Of a DNA stretch of 11,607 nt, positions 1 to 5,435 are shown one piece after another (the stretch's first letter is position 1; the number at the start of each line of letters is the position of its first letter). Source of the stretch: JBDSLU01 sp031407765. GTDB taxonomy: Bacteria; Acidobacteriota; Vicinamibacteria; Vicinamibacterales; Vicinamibacteraceae. Where the stretch lies: assembly GCA_031407765.1 (NCBI GenBank), contig JANOIR010000389.1, positions 1 to 11,607 of the forward strand. The letters run 5' to 3'. A program made the position numbers and the translations under genes. The notes below the pieces were generated by a model, which was given only the letters and a program-made list of their open reading frames with translations, was not told the origin of the DNA and made no database searches.

Positions 1-253
1 ACCGCCAAAACCGAGACAGAAGTCATTGCAGGAATGGCGCTTAGCTGCCGTGCGCATGCCAATTTCGGACAGTGTGGGACGGCGAAAAAATCCAAAAAAC
101 GGAACATGGTCTGGCGCTACTGTGAAAATTGGTCAGACCAATAGGCCAAATCTAGTGTGTTTGGGGGATCCGGCGAATTGAAGACAGACTGCGCGAGGGG
201 TTTTGCACAGGCCGACCGTCGGCGGAAGTGGCCATTTTGCTGGGGTTTGCGGC
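1..253. other. Upstream non-coding/control region, no supported gene
   Basis: This stretch is visibly richer in A and T than the rest of the window and holds no convincing gene. Two forward frames are open from the left edge, to a TAG at 142-144 and a TGA at 179-181. The peptides they would encode are lysine/cysteine-rich or otherwise unlike any family I recognise, and they have no start of their own, so I do not call them. What it does hold is regulatory in character: two A6 tracts at 85-90 and 94-99, a TGGTC half-site at 107-111, and a perfect palindrome at 128-142. It sits directly upstream of the receptor promoter. Confidence 0.6.
128..142. promoter_or_regulatory. Palindromic operator candidate, GntR/FadR-subfamily type
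   Basis: The sequence ATTGGTC-A-GACCAAT is a perfect inverted repeat with 7-base arms and one central base. It fits the TNGTNNNACNA pattern of FadR-subfamily GntR regulators and is very close to the ATTGGT-N3-ACCAAT sites known for PdhR and LldR. It lies about 110 bases upstream of the receptor's -35 box. That is far for simple repression of that promoter, so it could act at a distance, as an activator site, or on a second promoter overlapping it (TTGGTC at 129-134, 16 bases, TCTAGT at 151-156, weak). No regulator gene is in the window. The palindrome is seen directly; the family assignment is inference. Confidence 0.5.
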
Positions 254-283
254 TTGACACCCGAATAGTGCGTTTGTGATACT
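254..283 (+). promoter_or_regulatory. Sigma70-type promoter for the TonB-dependent receptor
   Basis: A perfect -35 hexamer TTGACA (254-259) is followed by an 18-base spacer and a -10 hexamer GATACT (278-283, four of six consensus bases). The TG at 275-276 in extended -10 position gives TGTGATACT. Transcription would begin near 290, leaving a leader of about 50 bases before the GTG at 339. The match is by eye to the general sigma70 consensus; acidobacterial promoters are assumed similar. The promoter overlaps a GTG at 276 that is also in frame with the receptor, which argues against using that codon as start. Confidence 0.65.
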
Positions 284-326
284 CGGTCCGCTCGTAAAAT
301 TTTGGTTTGGCCACATCCACTTTTGT

Positions 327-332
327 GGGGAG
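327..332 (+). promoter_or_regulatory. Ribosome binding site deciding the receptor start
   Basis: GGGGAG lies 6 bases before the GTG at 339. It favours that codon over the upstream in-frame GTG at 276, which lies inside the promoter. A rival arrangement exists: AGAAGG (344-349) lies 7 bases before an in-frame TTG at 357, which would give a signal peptide six residues shorter. A small hairpin, CCAC (317-320) and GTGG (325-328) with a TTTT loop, would pair the first two G of the GGGGAG site. Confidence 0.6.
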
Positions 333-338
333 ACGCCT

Positions 339-3300
339 GTGCAAGAAGGTAAGCGTTTGAGGATTTCCATCCTGGCTCTGGCGTGGGCGGTGCTTGCCAC
401 CGTGTTCACGCTCGGGACGCCAGGGACGGCCGCGGCGCAGACGACCGCGACCATTCGTGGCACGGTCACCGACGCATCTGGCGGCGTGCTGCCCGGGGCG
501 ACCGTCACCATCACCAATACGAACACGAAGGGGATCCGGACCGCCGTCACCGACGACCGCGGCGGCTATACCTTCCCGTCTCTGTTCAACGGAGTCTACG
601 AGGTCAAGGTCGAGCTGGAAGGCTTCAAGGGTTACGAGGCGAAGAACATCGTTCTGAGCCCGAACGACACCCGCGGTCTCGACGTGATGCTCGAAGTCGG
701 CAGCCTGACCGACGTGATCACGGTGACGAGCCCGGTCGAAATCATCCAGACCGAAACCGGCGCCCGCGAGGGCGTTCTGCGCGCCGAGCAGATCGAGAAC
801 CTCTCGGTCCTGGGGCGCAGCTCCCTCGAGCTCCTCCGCATCCTCCCGGGTGTCGTGACCCCCGACAACACCGCGTTCGAGAGCGTGAGCTTCGGCGGCG
901 GCGCGAACAACACCCAGGGCTACACCGTCAACGGCATCCGCTCGTCGGGCAATACGGTCAGCCTGGACGGCTCGGCCCTCATCGACATCGGGTCGAACAG
1001 CGGCGTCATCGTGACGCTGAACAACGACATGGTGCAGGAAGTCAAGGTCCAGAGCTCGAACTTCGCGGCCGAGTACGGTGCGGGCGGCATGAACGTGAGC
1101 GCGGTCACCAAGTCGGGCGGCTCGCAGTTCCACGGCACGCTCTACGTGTACAACCGTGACTCGAAGTTCGCCGCCAACGACCGGTCGAACAGCATCACCG
1201 GCACCGCGAAGCCGAAGAGCAAGTTCAACTACGTCGGCGGCAACATCGGCGGTCCGGTCCTGCTCCCGGGCTTCAACAAGGACCGCAACAAGATGTTCTT
1301 CTTCGCGGGCCTCGAAGTGCAGCGCCAGATGGTGGATCCGGGCTCGCGATTCGGCGTCGTGCCGACGCTCAAGCAGCGCCAGGGTGACTTCTCCGAGTTC
1401 GCGACGTCGAACGGCCAGAACCTCGGCCAGCCCGTCGGCGGCGTCCTCATCCCGGGCAACTCGCCGAACGCCGGCGAGCCGGCGCCGAACAACAACCTGT
1501 CGCCCTGGATCACGCCGGTCGGCCGGGTGCTCGTGAACCTGTATCCCGAGCCGAACCACACCCGGGCGAACAACCAGTTCAACTACGTCCTCAGCCAGCT
1601 CGAGCCGACCAACCGCGTCGATTTCAAGACGCGCCTGGACTACAACATCTCGAGCAACACCAAGGCCTACGTCCGCATCGCCCGTGAGAAGGAAACGGTC
1701 GAGGGCGCGCGTGGCGTGTGGTGGGGCGCGTCGGATGTGGCGCTGCCGTCGCCGAACCTCGGCTCCAACGTGGGCCGCTCGGTCGCGGGCAGCGTCGTCT
1801 CGGTGCTCAGCCCGACGATGACCAACGAAGCGCTGGTGAGCTGGAGCCGTCTGACGCTCGACAACACCTACAAGGATCCGTCGAGGATGACGCTGGCCGG
1901 CAACGGCGTCTCGATGCCCGGTCCGTTCGGCAGCGTGAGCCCGTACATCCCGGGCGTCATCCCGAGCTGGGGGGGCGGCGTCAGCAATATGTGGGCGGCC
2001 GCCAACGACATGTACGCGCACAACGACGAGCTGACGTTCTCGAACAAGGTGACCAAGATCGCGGGTGCGCACGGCCTCAAGTTCGGCGCCTCGGTCTCGC
2101 GTCTGCAGAAGCAGCAGAACTTCCAGAACAACGAAGAGATGGCGCTGGTCTTCGCGGGGCCGGGCTGGACGCCGGGCAGCACCGGCAACGCCGTCGGCGA
2201 CATCCTGACGGGCCGCATCACGGCGCTCAACAGCGCCGGCACCAAGTCGCCGGATGGCGAGTTCCGGATGTGGAACACCGACTTCTTCGCGCAGGATTCC
2301 TGGAAGATCAAGCCCAACTTCACGCTCGAGGTCGGCGTCCGCGCCGGCTACTGGACCAACAACGCGGAGCTGAGCGGCCTGGGCGCCTACTTCGACCCGG
2401 CCGCCTACCAGCCGGGCCGTGGTGAGTTCCTGGACCCGGGTACGTTCGAGGTGCTGAACGGCTACTGCTACATCAGCACGGGCTGCGCCGGTGACGGCAT
2501 CCTGCCGAACCGCTCGCCGTTCGCGATGCCGCGCGCCAACATCGCGTGGGATCTCGACGGCCAGGGCAACAACGTCCTCCGCGGCGGCTACGGCATGTTC
2601 TATAACCGCAACATGGGCAACGTCGAGTACGACCAGGCGCTTCGTCTGCCGCCTGCGGCCTACTCGATCGGCGCCGACGTGTTCAACTCGGGGGACCCGG
2701 GCGGTACGGGCCGCGGCTTCACCTACGACACGCTCCGGTTCATCCGCCCGGCGGATCGTCTGGGCGCTGTCGGCGTGAACACGCTGACCCAGGACTCGTT
2801 CACGTTCCCGAAGACGCACAGCTTCAGCGTCTCGTTCGCGCGGCGCATCCCGTTCAACCAGGTGCTGGAGGCGGCCTACGTCGGCACCCGCGGCCGCGAC
2901 TTGGTCACCCTGGTCAACGGCAACGCCATCCCCGAGGGCACCCTGCTGCGTGGCACCGTCGGCAACGCGGACCTGAGCATCCCGGTCAACCGTGTGAACC
3001 TCGACGCCGCGGCGCTCAACCGTTTCAGGCCGTACGCGGATTTCCCGTCGCTGAGGGTCAGCGACTTCGAGGGCGTGTCGGACTACAACTCCCTCCAGGT
3101 CACGTTGAGCCGCCAGACGAGCCGTCGCCTGCAGTACTTCGCCACCTACACCCTGGGCCGCACCAAGGGCACGCTCGGTGACGAGTACCGCCAGCGCGAT
3201 CCGTTCAACGCCGCACGCACCTACGGCATCCGCCAGGAAGACCGGACGCACGTCTTCAACCTGTCGTGGAACGCGTTCCTGCCGGATCCGATCAAGGAAG

Positions 3301-3950
3301 ACGGCAACCCGATCGCCAAGGGCGTGCTCAACGGCTGGCAGCTGTCGGGCATCTCGACGGTGGCGAGCGGCACGCCACTCTTCCTCGGCTTCGGCGGGCC
3401 GGCTGGCAGCGCCGGCGTCGCCGCGGCTTACTACGGCACGCCCGACGCGGTCGTGCTGACGGCCGCCGACAGCCAGGGCAACGGGCTGGCGCCGGTTTAC
3501 ACCTGCGATCCGCGTGTGGGCGGGACCAAGGTCGGCGAGCGGCTGTTCGACATCAGCTGCATCGGCTTCCCGGCCTTCGGTGAGATCGGTGAGGTGATCC
3601 CGCCGTACGACCTGCGGACGCCGACCCGGTCGAACCACGACATCACGCTGTTCAAGAACTTCGCGATCAAGGGTGATCAGAAGGTCCAGATCCGCGTCGG
3701 CGTCTTCAACATCTTCAATCGCGCGTTTGCGACGACCGCCGTCACCCGCTCGGATCTCGACCTCACGCTCGAGAGCACGTGCAACCGGACGGTCAACGGG
3801 GTGCCGAACGGTGTGGGCGGGACGGTCGACAATGTCTGCGACCCGACCGGCGGGTTCAGCTTCACGCAGAACACCATCAACAACTTCGGCAAGATCAACA
3901 TCATGCGCGGGCGTCGGATCATCGAGTTCGCGCTGAAGTACTACTTCTAG
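339..3950 (+). CDS. TonB-dependent receptor with carboxypeptidase-regulatory-like N-terminal domain (Oar-like)
   Basis: Outer-membrane receptor of 1203 residues from the GTG at 339, expected to move or bind a large substrate using TonB energy; the substrate is unknown. Residues 1-34 form a signal peptide (basic QEGKRLR, hydrophobic stretch, TAAAQ near cleavage). About 37-120 is a carboxypeptidase-regulatory-like beta-sandwich (IRGTVTDASGGVLPGATVTI, then a DDRGGYTFP turn). DVITVTS at 125-131 resembles a TonB box. The plug follows to about 260, with TVNGIRSSG, EYGAGGMNVSAVTKSGG and FHGTLYVYNRD. The rest is barrel, rich in Asn, Tyr and Phe, ending in the outer-membrane signature EFALKYYF with terminal Phe. 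The length fits the large Oar-like receptors of Acidobacteria. Six cysteines fall in three close pairs (710/716, 1056/1074, 1148/1167). It is a single-gene unit with its own promoter and terminator. An earlier GTG at 276 lies in the promoter; TTG 357 is an alternative start. Confidence 0.95.
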   Translation: MQEGKRLRISILALAWAVLATVFTLGTPGTAAAQTTATIRGTVTDASGGVLPGATVTITNTNTKGIRTAVTDDRGGYTFPSLFNGVYEVKVELEGFKGYEAKNIVLSPNDTRGLDVMLEVGSLTDVITVTSPVEIIQTETGAREGVLRAEQIENLSVLGRSSLELLRILPGVVTPDNTAFESVSFGGGANNTQGYTVNGIRSSGNTVSLDGSALIDIGSNSGVIVTLNNDMVQEVKVQSSNFAAEYGAGGMNVSAVTKSGGSQFHGTLYVYNRDSKFAANDRSNSITGTAKPKSKFNYVGGNIGGPVLLPGFNKDRNKMFFFAGLEVQRQMVDPGSRFGVVPTLKQRQGDFSEFATSNGQNLGQPVGGVLIPGNSPNAGEPAPNNNLSPWITPVGRVLVNLYPEPNHTRANNQFNYVLSQLEPTNRVDFKTRLDYNISSNTKAYVRIAREKETVEGARGVWWGASDVALPSPNLGSNVGRSVAGSVVSVLSPTMTNEALVSWSRLTLDNTYKDPSRMTLAGNGVSMPGPFGSVSPYIPGVIPSWGGGVSNMWAAANDMYAHNDELTFSNKVTKIAGAHGLKFGASVSRLQKQQNFQNNEEMALVFAGPGWTPGSTGNAVGDILTGRITALNSAGTKSPDGEFRMWNTDFFAQDSWKIKPNFTLEVGVRAGYWTNNAELSGLGAYFDPAAYQPGRGEFLDPGTFEVLNGYCYISTGCAGDGILPNRSPFAMPRANIAWDLDGQGNNVLRGGYGMFYNRNMGNVEYDQALRLPPAAYSIGADVFNSGDPGGTGRGFTYDTLRFIRPADRLGAVGVNTLTQDSFTFPKTHSFSVSFARRIPFNQVLEAAYVGTRGRDLVTLVNGNAIPEGTLLRGTVGNADLSIPVNRVNLDAAALNRFRPYADFPSLRVSDFEGVSDYNSLQVTLSRQTSRRLQYFATYTLGRTKGTLGDEYRQRDPFNAARTYGIRQEDRTHVFNLSWNAFLPDPIKEDGNPIAKGVLNGWQLSGISTVASGTPLFLGFGGPAGSAGVAAAYYGTPDAVVLTAADSQGNGLAPVYTCDPRVGGTKVGERLFDISCIGFPAFGEIGEVIPPYDLRTPTRSNHDITLFKNFAIKGDQKVQIRVGVFNIFNRAFATTAVTRSDLDLTLESTCNRTVNGVPNGVGGTVDNVCDPTGGFSFTQNTINNFGKINIMRGRRIIEFALKYYF

Positions 3951-3957
3951 GCCGCGT

Positions 3958-3981
3958 CCCGCTGGCGACCGGGCCAGCGGG
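3958..3981 (+). other. Stem-loop just after the receptor stop codon
   Basis: CCCGCTGGC (3958-3966) pairs perfectly with GCCAGCGGG (3973-3981) around a 6-base loop, starting 8 bases after the TAG. No T-run follows, so it is not a classical intrinsic terminator. A role in protecting the transcript's 3' end, upstream of the real terminator, is inferred. Confidence 0.5.
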
Positions 3982-4045
3982 CAGCCGTGGCCCGCGGCGT
4001 CCTCCGGCTGGTTCTTCCGGCCGGTGGCGCCTCGGGTGGTGATGA

Positions 4046-4077
4046 GGGGAGCGCGCACGTCGGCGCTCCCCTTTTTT
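4046..4077 (+). terminator. Rho-independent terminator of the receptor gene
   Basis: GGGGAGCGC (4046-4054) pairs perfectly with GCGCTCCCC (4063-4071) across an 8-base loop, and six T follow immediately (4072-4077). This is a strong canonical intrinsic terminator about 95 bases after the receptor stop codon. It separates the receptor transcript from the downstream four-gene cluster. Confidence 0.92.
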
Positions 4078-4081
4078 CATG

Positions 4082-4107
4082 TTGGCGGCGAGAGATGTTG
4101 TCGCCAA
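4082..4107. promoter_or_regulatory. Imperfect dyad in the gap before the TPR gene
   Basis: TTGGCG (4082-4087) and CGCCAA (4102-4107) are exact inverted copies. Pairing continues inward with G-T wobbles (TTGGCGGCGA against TTGTCGCCAA) around a 6-base centre. It lies between the terminator and the TPR gene start, so it could be an operator or a leader hairpin for the operon. No clear -35/-10 pair surrounds it, and the role is a guess. Confidence 0.3.
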
Positions 4108-4164
4108 GCCCAGGTGGTTCCTCCGTGAGACGGCCGGCGGCCGCCGACCGGAGGTCTATACTGG

Positions 4165-5427
4165 ATGATGAGATCTCCTTTCGAGAATATGCGCGCCAGA
4201 TGGCTTCCGGTGATCGGTGCCGTGCTCGCCGTCGGCGCCGCCGCGCCGGCCGATGCCGCCGCGCAGGCGGCGCCCCGGTCGGCGCCGCGCCCCCCCGCGG
4301 CCACAGCGGCCAAGCCTGGTCCCAAGCCCTCTTCGAAATTCGATGCCTTGGCCGCCGAGGCCGCCAAGGCGCGTGAAGCCAATCAGCTCGACCGAGCGAT
4401 CGAGCTCTACACGCAGGCTCTGGCCCTCCGCCCCGCCTGGCCGGAAGGGCACTGGGACCTTGGCACGGCGCTCTACGAGCTCGAGCGCTTCCCGGAGGCC
4501 CGGGACGCCTTCCGCCGCGTCCTCGCGGCGCACCCCGAAAACGGTACCGCGTGGGCCTTCAAGGGCCTGTGCGAGTTCCGGCTGAAGAACTACGATGCGG
4601 CGCTCTCCGACCTCATGGAGGCACGCGCGCGCGGCGTCGTCGGCGGCCGCTCGATGACCGAGGTGGCGCGCTACCACAGCGCCATTCTGCTGACCCGCGT
4701 CGGGCAGTTCGACCAGGCGCTGCAGGTGCTCGACGACTTCGGCCTCGAGGGCAACGACTCGCCGGGCATCATCGAAGCGCTGGGCCTCGCCGTGCTGCGC
4801 ATGCCGATGCTGCCGGCCGACCTGCCGGGACCGCGCCGCGAGCTGGTGCTCATGGCCGGCCGCGCCCGCTACTTCCAGTCGGCGCGGATGATGGCCGGGG
4901 CGCAGAACGCGTTCGCGCTCCTCGGCTCGCGCTATCCCGATACGCCCAACGTGCATTACGCCTACGGCGTCTTCCTGCTCGGCGAGCAGCCCGAGAAGGC
5001 GATCGAGTTGTTCCAGCGCGAGCTGAAGATCTCGCCGCAGCACGTGCACGCCAAGCTGCAGATCGCGTTCGCGCAGATCCGCCGCGGCGAGTACGAGCAG
5101 GCGCTGCCGTGGGCGAAGCAGGCCGCCGAGGAGGCGCCCACGGAGTTCGCGGCGCGGACCGCGCTCGGCCAGGCGCTGCTCGAGACCGGCGACGTCGCCG
5201 GCGCCATCGGCGAGCTCGAGGCCGGCGTCAAGCTCGCACCCGACAGCCCAATCCTGCACTTCACGCTGGGGCGCGCGTATCGCCGCGCCGGCCGCATCGC
5301 CGACGCCGACAAGGAACAGCAGGAGTTCACGCGGCTCAATCGCCTGATCCGCGAGAGCCAGACCGGCACCGCTTCGGTCGGCGGCATTCCCACCGACCCG
5401 GCGGGCCCGGGCATCCGCACGCCATAG
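4165..5427 (+). CDS. Exported tetratricopeptide-repeat protein
   Basis: A 420-residue protein with a signal peptide (MRARW at 9-13, then a hydrophobic run to about 32, ADAAAQ at the likely cleavage region) and no lipobox cysteine, so probably soluble periplasmic or secreted. A Pro/Ala-rich linker (about 35-57) leads into TPR helices at about 57-158 (three repeats, for example NQLDRAIELYTQALALRP). A less regular helical middle runs 159-262 (YHSAILLTRVGQFDQAL, then LPADLPGPRRELVLMAGRA). Four more repeats follow at about 263-393 (PEKAIELFQRELKISP, EAPTEFAARTALGQALLETG). TPRs are protein-docking solenoids; no catalytic motif is visible. ATG 4165 is chosen because GGAGG (4150-4154) lies 10 bases upstream; ATG 4168 is equally in frame. 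It is first in a tight cluster with two VWFA proteins and a CRTAC1-like protein, so a scaffold role there is inferred. A run of seven C (4290-4296) falls in the linker. Confidence 0.93.
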   Translation: MMRSPFENMRARWLPVIGAVLAVGAAAPADAAAQAAPRSAPRPPAATAAKPGPKPSSKFDALAAEAAKAREANQLDRAIELYTQALALRPAWPEGHWDLGTALYELERFPEARDAFRRVLAAHPENGTAWAFKGLCEFRLKNYDAALSDLMEARARGVVGGRSMTEVARYHSAILLTRVGQFDQALQVLDDFGLEGNDSPGIIEALGLAVLRMPMLPADLPGPRRELVLMAGRARYFQSARMMAGAQNAFALLGSRYPDTPNVHYAYGVFLLGEQPEKAIELFQRELKISPQHVHAKLQIAFAQIRRGEYEQALPWAKQAAEEAPTEFAARTALGQALLETGDVAGAIGELEAGVKLAPDSPILHFTLGRAYRRAGRIADADKEQQEFTRLNRLIRESQTGTASVGGIPTDPAGPGIRTP

Positions 5428-5435
5428 GACATCCA

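Noticed and set aside
1..181. Forward frames open from the left edge, possible tail of an upstream gene
   Set aside because: Stops at 142-144 and 179-181 end two short frames, but their products look non-coding and the base composition is that of an intergenic region. A tail cannot be excluded without upstream sequence.
117..4058. Antisense open frame of 1313 codons opposite the receptor gene
   Set aside because: Its product is a low-complexity Arg/Ala/Val/Asp/Glu-rich string with no recognisable domain. It mirrors the GC-biased codons of the receptor on the other strand, whose protein is unmistakable. Long antisense frames are expected at this composition.
4290..4296. Run of seven C in the TPR gene as a phase-variation site
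   Set aside because: It lies in a Pro/Ala-rich linker where C-runs are expected from codon use, and it is short. There is no sign of a shifted alternative frame with sense.
4551..5435. Upstream extension of the first VWFA reading frame, overlapping the TPR gene
   Set aside because: The extension is an Arg/Ala/Gly-rich shadow of the TPR frame. The real start at 5436 has a binding site and a signal peptide.
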